A stretch of DNA of 7,364 nt from Marinospirillum sp. (GTDB lineage Bacteria; Pseudomonadota; Gammaproteobacteria; Pseudomonadales; Halomonadaceae): contig SKIX01000183.1 of assembly GCA_007116195.1 (NCBI GenBank), forward strand, positions 1-7,364. The letters are read 5' to 3'. Positions 1 to 5,782 of the stretch are shown in pieces. The stretch's first letter is position 1. Every line of letters starts with the position of its first letter. The position numbers and the translations under genes are program-made. The notes beneath the pieces are model-generated. The model did not search any database and had not been told where the DNA came from. It worked only from the letters and a program-made list of their open reading frames with translations.

Positions 1-1051
<1,051 letters not shown>

Positions 1052-1062
1052 CTACTGTAAGT

Positions 1063-1078
1063 GCAAATCTGTGTTTGC
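1063..1078. repeat. Short inverted repeat in the gdhA leader (operator-like)
   Basis: GCAAA at 1063-1067 and TTTGC at 1074-1078 form a 5-bp inverted repeat around a 6-base centre. It lies just downstream of the expected gdhA transcription start, a usual position for a repressor site, but it could equally be a small mRNA hairpin. A second weaker repeat, GTAGG (1035-1039) with CCTAC (1051-1055), lies nearer the gene. No known regulator motif is recognised. Confidence 0.3.
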
Positions 1079-1096
1079 TTGTTTTTAGGGTGCAAC

Positions 1097-1126
1097 AATA
1101 TAGCGCAGAAAGATGCTATGCGTCCA
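1097..1126 (-). promoter_or_regulatory. Candidate sigma-70 promoter of gdhA
   Basis: Read on the minus strand, TGGACG (1126-1121; 4 of 6 matches to TTGACA) lies 18 bases before TATATT (1102-1097; 5 of 6 matches to TATAAT). A start near 1090 would give gdhA a leader of roughly 90 bases. This is the best hexamer pair I found in the gap; it is a prediction by eye only. Confidence 0.4.
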
Positions 1127-1141
1127 GCGTATGCACTATGC
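1116..1141 (-). repeat. Three GCATA(G/C) direct repeats at the gdhA -35 region
   Basis: On the minus strand the hexamers GCATAG (1141-1136), GCATAC (1134-1129) and GCATAG (1121-1116) occur in the same orientation, spaced 7 and 13 bases start to start. They lie over and just upstream of the candidate gdhA -35 box, where an activator might bind. The repeats are seen directly; the regulatory role is a guess. Confidence 0.3.
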
Positions 1142-1162
1142 TGGTGCGTAATGAGGCGGGGG

Positions 1163-1187
1163 AAGGCTGCGTCCCTGAGCCTTTTTT
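1163..1187 (+). terminator. Terminator-like hairpin reading toward hisC (antisense to it)
   Basis: AAGGCT (1163-1168) pairs with AGCCTT (1178-1183) around a 9-base loop, and the run of T from 1182 to 1187 follows directly, so the intrinsic-terminator shape is on the plus strand. No plus-strand gene precedes it. For the minus-strand hisC message it gives only an A-rich stretch and a hairpin with no T run, so it is not an ordinary hisC terminator. The stem is short and overlaps the T run, so strength is uncertain. Confidence 0.4.
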
Positions 1188-1197
1188 ATTAATAGAT

Positions 1198-2265
1198 TTA
1201 ATGGGTTAGCAGTTTTTTTAGCAGTGTGACCAGGCGTTCATTCTGTGCTTGCGTGCCCAAAGTGATTCTTAAAAAAGAATCTATTCTGGGTTTATTAAAA
1301 TGACGCACGATCAAGGCCTCTGCTCTAAGTTGGTTAGCGAGCTCGGCGGCCTTGACTGAGCTGGGAACACGCGCGAAAACAAAGTTGGCTTTAGAGGGGA
1401 GTACCTCAAAACCCAGTGTTTCTAGTTCTTGGGTCAGTTGTTCACGATGTTGAATCAGGGTTTGGCAAATACCCTGATAATACTTGGTATCTTCCAGTGC
1501 AGCCGTAGCGCCTGCAAGTGCAAGGCGATCCAGCGGATAGGAGTTGAAGCTGTCTTTGACACGGGTTAAGCCTTCGATTAGTTCAGGGCTTCCGAGTGCA
1601 AAGCCAACTCTCAAGCCAGCTAAAGCCCAAGACTTGGAAAAAGTTTGTGTAACCAGCAAATTAGGGTATTCGGGTATTAGTTGGCTGGCGGATTCGGTGC
1701 CAAAGTCAACATAAGCCTCATCGACTAAAATGACTTGATCTGGGTTGCTGTCCAGCAGTTTGCGTATTTCGGCCAGTGGCAAGGCTTTGCCTGTGGGTGC
1801 GTTGGGGTTAGGGAAGATGATGCCACCCTTGCTGTTTAGGTAAGCGGCTGTATCGATGGAAAAGTCAGCTGTTAGTGGCAGCTGCTGGTAATCTATGCCA
1901 TACAGCTGGCAGTAGACAGGGTAGAAGCTGTAGGTGATATCAGGAAACAGTAAAGGCGCTGACTGGTCACTAAAAAATGCTTGGAAAGCCAGGGCCAGAA
2001 CCTCATCTGAGCCATTACCGACAAAAACATTCTCGACGGCTAACCCGGTGTGCTTGGCTAAGGCCTGTTTTAAAGCAGTGCACTGAGGATCAGGGTAAAG
2101 GCGCAAATCTTCATTGATCGCTTGATGGAGAGCTTCAAGAACACGAGGAGAAGGACCATAAGGGCTTTCATTAGTGTTTAGCTTGATTAAATCTGCTATT
2201 TTTGGCTGCTCGCCCGGTACATAGGGAGTTAGCTGGTGGACCTTTTGGCTCCAGAAACGGCTCAT
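1198..2265 (-). CDS. hisC: Histidinol-phosphate aminotransferase
   Basis: Cytoplasmic PLP enzyme (fold type I, class II aminotransferase family) that converts imidazole-acetol phosphate and glutamate to L-histidinol phosphate in histidine synthesis. The 355-residue length is typical. Visible motifs are [13 protein letters not shown] (28-40), GNGSDE (83-88), NPNAPTG (153-159), DEAYVDF (182-188), [14 protein letters not shown] (208-221) with the PLP-binding Lys211, and FLRITLG (331-337) with the expected carboxylate-binding Arg333. The ATG at 2265-2263 is preceded by AAGGG at 2277-2273 with 7 bases of spacing. It is not beside other his genes; it stands alone, divergent from rsuA with 53 bp between their start codons. 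No convincing terminator follows on its own strand. A paralogue acting on aromatic amino acids cannot be excluded from sequence alone, but the HisC motifs are complete. Confidence 0.94.
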   Translation of the reverse strand: MSRFWSQKVHQLTPYVPGEQPKIADLIKLNTNESPYGPSPRVLEALHQAINEDLRLYPDPQCTALKQALAKHTGLAVENVFVGNGSDEVLALAFQAFFSDQSAPLLFPDITYSFYPVYCQLYGIDYQQLPLTADFSIDTAAYLNSKGGIIFPNPNAPTGKALPLAEIRKLLDSNPDQVILVDEAYVDFGTESASQLIPEYPNLLVTQTFSKSWALAGLRVGFALGSPELIEGLTRVKDSFNSYPLDRLALAGATAALEDTKYYQGICQTLIQHREQLTQELETLGFEVLPSKANFVFARVPSSVKAAELANQLRAEALIVRHFNKPRIDSFLRITLGTQAQNERLVTLLKKLLTH

Positions 2266-2318
2266 AGATTAACCCTTGGATGGCTGGACACAGAAATTAA
2301 AGAGCTACTTTAAACCCT
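2266..2318. promoter_or_regulatory. Compact divergent control region between hisC and rsuA
   Basis: Only 53 bp separate the two start codons, so any promoters must overlap each other or lie inside the opposite gene. It carries the hisC ribosome site (AAGGG, 2277-2273 on minus). On plus, TGGACA (2284-2289) resembles a -35 box, but no good -10 follows at a proper distance. An in-frame stop at 2298-2300 limits rsuA to the ATG at 2319, which has only a distant AGAG (2301-2304) as possible ribosome site. Confidence 0.35.
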
Positions 2319-3038
2319 ATGGCAAAACAAACTCAACGTTTGGATAAATACCTAAGCGCTACAACTGACTTAACGCGTAGTCTGGCAAAAAAAGCCCTGC
2401 ACCGTGGTGAGGTAAGGGTCAATGATCAGGTGGTTAAAAATCCTGGGTTGCAAATTACGGGTTCTGATCAGGTTCAGTGGCAGGAGCAGCTTCTGGAGCT
2501 ACAAGCTAAACGCTACTTAATGCTCCACAAGCCTGTGGGCTATGAATGTACTCAACGTTCTGCACATCACCCCTTGGCCTCAGATTTAATTGAAGTTGCT
2601 AATAAGGAAAGCCTGCAAACAGTCGGGCGTTTGGATGTTGCGACTTCAGGTTTGCTGTTTTTGACCGATGATGGTCAGTGGCTACATAAAATGACTTCAC
2701 CTCGCCAGGCTAAAGCAAAAGTTTATTTGGCTGATTTAGCAGAGCCTTTAATGGCTGAAGCAGAACAGCTGCTGGCCCAGGGCCTGCTTTTGCAAGGCGA
2801 GGTGAAGCCTACTCAGCCAGCCGTATTGGAGCGTCTGACTAGGCAGCAGGTTCGCATCACGGTAACCGAAGGTCGCTATCATCTAGTGCGTCGCATTTTT
2901 GCAGCCTTAGGTAATCATGTTGTTCATTTGCACCGTGAAGCCGTGGCTGGCTTGTGGCTAGATAGTCAACTGTTGCCTGAGGGACAGTGGCGCTATTTAA
3001 GTAAGCAAGAAGTGGATGCTTTAGCTACTAACCAGTAA
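2319..3038 (+). CDS. rsuA: 16S rRNA pseudouridine(516) synthase, RsuA family
   Basis: Converts a uridine of 16S rRNA (U516 in E. coli) to pseudouridine during small-subunit maturation. The protein has 239 residues, close to E. coli RsuA. An N-terminal S4 RNA-binding domain runs from about RLDKYL (7-12) to residue 55, and the catalytic domain from about RYLMLHKPVGY (65-75) onward. The motif GRLDVATSGL (103-112) holds the catalytic Asp106. TDDGQW (116-121), SPR (127-129), K134-VYL, KPTQPAVL (163-170), TEGRYHLVRR (183-192) and GNHVVHLHR (198-206) all match RsuA better than the RluB/RluE/RluF relatives, including the RsuA-like phrase KPAVLE/EGRYHQVKRMFAAVGNHV known from E. coli. The start is fixed by an upstream in-frame stop, though the ribosome site is poor. 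It is probably cotranscribed with the small gene immediately downstream. Substrate assignment is by family. Confidence 0.9.
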   Translation: MAKQTQRLDKYLSATTDLTRSLAKKALHRGEVRVNDQVVKNPGLQITGSDQVQWQEQLLELQAKRYLMLHKPVGYECTQRSAHHPLASDLIEVANKESLQTVGRLDVATSGLLFLTDDGQWLHKMTSPRQAKAKVYLADLAEPLMAEAEQLLAQGLLLQGEVKPTQPAVLERLTRQQVRITVTEGRYHLVRRIFAALGNHVVHLHREAVAGLWLDSQLLPEGQWRYLSKQEVDALATNQ

Positions 3039-3064
3039 GCAGGTCTTTGAGTAAGAGAGCTCTA

Positions 3065-3403
3065 ATGAAAATGGATATGAATATGAAAAACCGTCGTTTG
3101 ATCGAGCTGGAAAGAATTCGTAAGGAAATCAATCGAGAAATTATTAATCCGCTAGTGCCTGAGCTGGCGCTAGCTGACTTGAGCCCTTTGCTAACGATGG
3201 TTGCTAATGCTCGAGCTAACTATGTCAAAGCCATTCTAGATATGGCTGCTGCAACTGAAGGCCAAGCGCCTGACATAGAAAGGGTTAACGAGCTAAAAGA
3301 TAAGCGGATTATTTTTGATGAGTTGGTTGCAGCAAGCAATGCGTTAGAGACCGTTATTCAGCGTGAATACATGGATGTTAAGGACGCGCTTAGATCAAAA
3401 TAG
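3065..3403 (+). CDS. Small predicted helical cytoplasmic protein, function unknown
   Basis: I do not recognise this protein. From the ATG at 3065 it has 112 residues; AAGAGAG (3053-3059) five bases upstream supports that start. A TTG at 3047 would add six residues but has poor ribosome-site spacing, and further in-frame ATGs at 3071, 3077 and 3083 are possible. The N-terminus is basic and rich in Met and Lys, then LIELERIRKEINREI is strongly amphipathic and charged, followed by a Pro/Leu-rich link (about NPLVPELALADLSPLL), an Ala-rich helix (MVANARANYVKAILDMAAA) and two more probable helices with many acidic and basic residues. There is no signal peptide, membrane segment, metal-binding cluster or nucleotide motif. 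It starts 26 bases after rsuA and likely shares its transcript. Codon use resembles its neighbours. It could be an adaptor or nucleic-acid-associated protein, but nothing visible proves this. Confidence 0.75.
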   Translation: MKMDMNMKNRRLIELERIRKEINREIINPLVPELALADLSPLLTMVANARANYVKAILDMAAATEGQAPDIERVNELKDKRIIFDELVAASNALETVIQREYMDVKDALRSK

Positions 3404-3407
3404 TGCG

Positions 3408-3447
3408 AAAAAAAAGTAAAAGGCATAGCCTTCTTAGAGGGCTATGC
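3408..3447 (-). terminator. Intrinsic-terminator shape on the minus strand, between the small gene and fabD
   Basis: GCATAGCC (3423-3430) and GGCTATGC (3440-3447) form a perfect 8-bp stem with a 9-base loop. On the minus strand the stem is followed by TTTT (3421-3418) and eight T (3415-3408), a textbook intrinsic terminator. On the plus strand the T run is absent: the preceding gene sees an A run followed by a hairpin. No minus-strand gene lies to the right to be terminated, so it either blocks antisense transcription or serves as a 3' structure for the rsuA transcript. Confidence 0.55.
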
Positions 3448-3460
3448 TAGAATGCGCGCC
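3445..3460 (+). promoter_or_regulatory. Candidate extended -10 promoter of fabD with GC-rich discriminator
   Basis: TGCTAGAAT (3445-3453) is an extended -10 element (TGn followed by TAGAAT, 5 of 6 matches). No good -35 box lies 16-18 bases upstream, where the hairpin loop and left arm sit; extended -10 promoters can work without one. It is followed by GCGCGCC (3454-3460), a GC-rich discriminator of the type associated with ppGpp (stringent) control. The expected start near 3460 leaves a leader of about 35 bases before the fabD ATG. Confidence 0.5.
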
Positions 3461-3495
3461 CATAATTGAGCTGAGTATAGGAACTAGGTGAATTT

Positions 3496-4449
3496 ATGGC
3501 TTCTACCCTGGCATTTGTTTTTCCCGGGCAGGGCTCCCAGCAATTGGGAATGCTTTCTGAACTTGCCGAGCGCTACGCTGTTGTGCGCTCAACCTTCGAA
3601 GAGGCTTCGGCTGCTTTAGGTTATGATCTGTGGCAATTAGTGCAGGAGGGTCCCGCCGAGCAACTCAACCAAACCGACAAAACTCAGCCTGCTTTATTGG
3701 CTGCCAGTGTTGCCGTATGGCGTGTTTGGAAAGAGTTGGAAGGAGCGCGTCCTGCATGGGTAGCGGGTCACAGCCTGGGTGAATATTCAGCCTTGGTTTG
3801 TAGTGGTGCGCTAGATTTTGCTGATGGGCTGCGCTTGGTAAAAGCACGCGGTGAATTTATGCAGCAAGCTGTTCCCCAGGGGCAGGGTGCGATGGCAGCC
3901 ATTTTAGGCCTAGATGCTGAGCAGATTGAGCAAGCCTGCATCCAGGCAGCTGAAGGTGAAGTCGTTCAGGCTGTAAACTACAATGCACCGGGTCAAATTG
4001 TTATTGCCGGTTCTAGTGCCGCAGTTGAACGTGCCATTGCTGCTTGTCAAGCTGCTGGGGCACGCAAGGCCATGCCCTTGCCGGTAAGTGTACCCTCTCA
4101 CTGTGAGCTAATGCGCCCCGCTGCAGAGCGTTTGGCTGAAGAGTTAAACCGCATTCAGCTGAATAAGCCACGTGTGCCTGTTGTGCAAAACGTTAATGCT
4201 GCTCCTGAAACTGAAGTTGCCAACCTGCGTGAAAACCTGGTTGCTCAGCTCTATCGCCCAGTGCGCTGGATCGACAGCATAGAGTTTATGAGTCAGCAGG
4301 GTGTTGATACCTATATAGAGTGTGGTCCAGGCAAGGTTTTGGTTGGCTTGAATAAGCGCATCGTTAAAACAGCAAAAAGCCTGGCAGTCAATGATCCTGA
4401 CTCAGTGATGGCGGCCCTGGAGCTGTTGCGCAACCAGCAAGAAGGTTAA
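3496..4449 (+). CDS. fabD: Malonyl-CoA:ACP transacylase
   Basis: Cytoplasmic enzyme that transfers malonyl from CoA to the phosphopantetheine arm of AcpP, supplying the two-carbon donor for type II fatty-acid synthesis. The 317-residue protein starts with the family signature FVFPGQGSQ (8-15 region), whose Gln12 helps form the oxyanion hole. The nucleophile elbow GHSLGE (91-96) holds Ser93, Arg118 in KARGEFMQ binds the malonyl carboxylate, and His202 in PSHCELM completes the catalytic pair; each is one position above the E. coli enzyme. GPGKVL (277-282) is the usual C-terminal motif. The ferredoxin-like small subdomain covers roughly residues 128-197. AGGTG at 3486-3490 gives a ribosome site 5 bases before the ATG. 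fabG follows after 24 bases. Upstream it lacks the usual plsX/fabH partner. Confidence 0.97.
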   Translation: MASTLAFVFPGQGSQQLGMLSELAERYAVVRSTFEEASAALGYDLWQLVQEGPAEQLNQTDKTQPALLAASVAVWRVWKELEGARPAWVAGHSLGEYSALVCSGALDFADGLRLVKARGEFMQQAVPQGQGAMAAILGLDAEQIEQACIQAAEGEVVQAVNYNAPGQIVIAGSSAAVERAIAACQAAGARKAMPLPVSVPSHCELMRPAAERLAEELNRIQLNKPRVPVVQNVNAAPETEVANLRENLVAQLYRPVRWIDSIEFMSQQGVDTYIECGPGKVLVGLNKRIVKTAKSLAVNDPDSVMAALELLRNQQEG

Positions 4450-4473
4450 CCCATTTTACTTAAGGGGAGCAGT

Positions 4474-5238
4474 ATGACAGAGCAAACAAAAATTCAAGAT
4501 TTACAAGGCAAGGTTGCACTAGTGACGGGTGCCAGTCGTGGTATAGGGCGTGCTATTGCACTAGAGTTGGGCCGCCGTGGCGCCTTGGTTATCGGTACTG
4601 CAACCACAGATTCAGGCGCAGATAAAATCACCCAAGGCTTGCAAGAAGCAGGAATTGAGGGTGAAGGCAAGGCTCTAAACGTGACCGATGCTGACTCGAT
4701 CGACCAGTTACTAAAAGCCGTCACTGAGAAATACGCTGCTCCTGCTATCCTGGTTAACAATGCTGGGATTACTCAAGATAACCTGATGATGCGGATGAAA
4801 GAGAATGAATGGGATGATGTTATAGAAACCAATCTCAAGTCTGTCTTTCGTATGAGTAAGGCTTGTTTGCGCGCTATGACCAAGGCTCGCTGGGGACGCA
4901 TCATAAATATCAGCTCTGTAGTTGCGACCATGGGTAATATGGGGCAAGCTAACTACTGTGCAGCTAAAGCGGGTATGGAAGGCTTTACTCGTTCTCTAGC
5001 TCGAGAATTAGGCTCAAGAAGTATAACCGTCAATGCAGTTGCCCCTGGTTTTATTGCAACCGATATGACTGAGGTTTTGCCCGAAGAGCAAAAAGAGTTT
5101 TTAGTTAAGCAGGTGCCACTGGGTCGCTTGGGGCAGCCTGAAGAAATTGCTGCTGCAGTTGGCTTTTTAGCCAGTGAATCAGCAGCTTACATCACTGGGG
5201 AAACGCTGCATGTCAATGGTGGCATGAATATGCGTTAA
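4474..5238 (+). CDS. fabG: 3-oxoacyl-ACP reductase
   Basis: NADPH-dependent short-chain dehydrogenase that reduces 3-oxoacyl-ACP to (R)-3-hydroxyacyl-ACP, the first reduction of each elongation cycle. At 254 residues it is ten longer than E. coli FabG because of an N-terminal extension before QGKVALVTG. The cofactor motif is TGASRGIG (18-25), with NNAG at 95-98. The catalytic set is Asn120, Ser148, Tyr161 and Lys165 (YCAAK), exactly ten above E. coli numbering. Arg139 and Arg182 match the two ACP-docking arginines. The C-terminus TGETLHVNGGMNM is typical. Start choice is supported by AAGGGGAG at 4462-4469, four bases before the ATG, so the N-terminal extension is probably real. It is in the fabD transcription unit, separated by 24 bases; a 135-base gap with regulatory structure precedes acpP. 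Confidence 0.96.
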   Translation: MTEQTKIQDLQGKVALVTGASRGIGRAIALELGRRGALVIGTATTDSGADKITQGLQEAGIEGEGKALNVTDADSIDQLLKAVTEKYAAPAILVNNAGITQDNLMMRMKENEWDDVIETNLKSVFRMSKACLRAMTKARWGRIINISSVVATMGNMGQANYCAAKAGMEGFTRSLARELGSRSITVNAVAPGFIATDMTEVLPEEQKEFLVKQVPLGRLGQPEEIAAAVGFLASESAAYITGETLHVNGGMNMR

Positions 5239-5265
5239 AGCCCTTTTCTTCGAAGTGGTTTTTTT
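5237..5265 (+). terminator. Weak possible intrinsic terminator after fabG
   Basis: AAAGCC (5237-5242, overlapping the fabG stop) can pair, with one G-U pair, to GGTTTT (5257-5262), and seven T run from 5259 to 5265. The loop is long and partly self-complementary (TTC/GAA around 5247-5253). The T run overlaps the stem, so this is at best a leaky terminator limiting fabG read-through into acpP. Confidence 0.3.
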
Positions 5266-5305
5266 AGCCAGAAACTTAGAATTTTGGTTGCAAGAGCCCA
5301 CTTCG
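5251..5305. repeat. Spaced 8-bp perfect inverted repeat between fabG and acpP
   Basis: CGAAGTGG (5251-5258) and CCACTTCG (5298-5305) are exact reverse complements, separated by 39 bases. The left arm abuts the T run after fabG and the right arm lies between the candidate -35 and -10 boxes of acpP. The arms could be a pair of protein-binding half sites (centres 47 bp apart) or the two sides of a long RNA stem in fabG-acpP read-through message. Confidence 0.45.
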
Positions 5306-5316
5306 GTTTATAAACT
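5288..5316 (+). promoter_or_regulatory. Candidate acpP promoter
   Basis: TTGCAA (5288-5293) can serve as -35 box, with either TATAAA (5309-5314, 15-base spacing) or TAAACT (5311-5316, 17-base spacing) as -10. The AT-rich block and the need for abundant AcpP make a separate acpP promoter here likely, but which hexamers are used is uncertain. The leader to the ATG would be about 50 bases. Confidence 0.45.
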
Positions 5317-5373
5317 AGCGTGCAATTTTTAACAAAAGCACAGCAAGACTCTAACCAGGAGCTAACAAACGTT

Positions 5374-5607
5374 ATGAGTACCATCGAAGAGCGCGTAAAA
5401 AAGATCGTCGCCGAACAACTGGGTGTTAAAGAAGAGGAAATTCAGAACTCCTCCTCCTTCGTCGAGGACTTGGGCGCTGATTCTCTGGACACTGTTGAGC
5501 TGGTTATGGCTCTTGAAGAAGAATTCGAGACCGAGATTCCAGACGAAGAAGCTGAAAAAATTACTACTGTTCAGGAAGCGATGGACTACGTCAACGCTCA
5601 CCAGTAA
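5374..5607 (+). CDS. acpP: Acyl carrier protein
   Basis: Small acidic four-helix protein that carries growing acyl chains on a 4'-phosphopantetheine arm for fatty-acid, phospholipid and lipid A synthesis. The 77-residue protein begins [18 protein letters not shown], as nearly all gammaproteobacterial AcpP do, and has the DSLD motif (36-39) whose Ser37 is the attachment site. Helix II ([14 protein letters not shown], 38-51) carries the acidic face used to dock on FabD, FabG and FabF. The reading frame stays open upstream to a GTG at 5320, but those 18 residues are outside the conserved family and are treated as leader. AGGAG at 5357-5361 is the ribosome site, with an unusually long 12-base spacing. 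Own promoter upstream and a strong terminator downstream fit expression at higher level than its neighbours. Confidence 0.97.
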   Translation: MSTIEERVKKIVAEQLGVKEEEIQNSSSFVEDLGADSLDTVELVMALEEEFETEIPDEEAEKITTVQEAMDYVNAHQ

Positions 5608-5630
5608 GCCTAGAGTTTACCGCTGAACAT

Positions 5631-5658
5631 GAAGGTCTAGCGTTTATCGTTAGCCTTC
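5631..5658 (+). other. Stable hairpin in the acpP 3' untranslated region
   Basis: GAAGG (5631-5635) and CTAGCG (5637-5642) pair with CGTTAG (5648-5653) and CCTTC (5654-5658) around a TTTAT loop, giving 11 base pairs with one G-U pair and one bulged T (5636). There is no T run directly after it, so it is probably not a terminator itself. It sits just before the true terminator and could protect the acpP message from 3' exonucleases. Confidence 0.5.
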
Positions 5659-5662
5659 TTAG

Positions 5663-5702
5663 AAACCGCTTCACCCTTGGGTGCGGCGGTTTTTCATTTT
5701 TT
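5663..5702 (+). terminator. Intrinsic terminator of acpP
   Basis: AAACCGC (5663-5669) pairs with GCGGTTT (5686-5692), then after a 2-by-2 internal mismatch CACCC (5672-5676) pairs with GGGTG (5679-5683). The stem runs straight into TTTTT (5690-5694), then CA and six more T. This is a strong Rho-independent terminator shape, placed about 55 bases after the acpP stop. Confidence 0.85.
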
Positions 5703-5706
5703 AGGA

Positions 5707-5712
5707 TATAAT
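5707..5712 (+). promoter_or_regulatory. Candidate -10 box of a fabF promoter
   Basis: TATAAT (5707-5712) is a perfect -10 hexamer just past the acpP terminator, giving a leader of about 65 bases before fabF. No recognisable -35 box lies 16-18 bases upstream, where the terminator stem sits, and there is no TG extension. fabF may thus depend on a weak or activated promoter plus terminator read-through. Confidence 0.4.
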
Positions 5713-5782
5713 GCTCGGCAATTTTTCATCGGGCCGTAACTTAGGTCTCAGATTAGCTGAATAAGAATTTGGAGGATGGAGC

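Noticed and set aside
3047..3064. TTG start for the small gene after rsuA
   Set aside because: The only possible ribosome site is three bases away, while the ATG at 3065 has AAGAGAG at normal spacing. It is not excluded, only less likely.
3404..3495. FadR, FabR or riboswitch control of the fab genes
   Set aside because: I looked for FadR-like and FabR-like palindromes and structured leaders before fabD, acpP and fabF and saw no convincing match.
5320..5373. GTG-initiated N-terminal extension of acpP
   Set aside because: The 18 added residues are outside the AcpP family, overlap the likely promoter start region, and the ATG at 5374 begins the conserved protein.
5423..5626. Open frame of 67 codons on the plus strand inside acpP
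   Set aside because: It is the shifted frame of acpP, with low-complexity Lys/Leu/Arg composition produced by the acidic AcpP codons.
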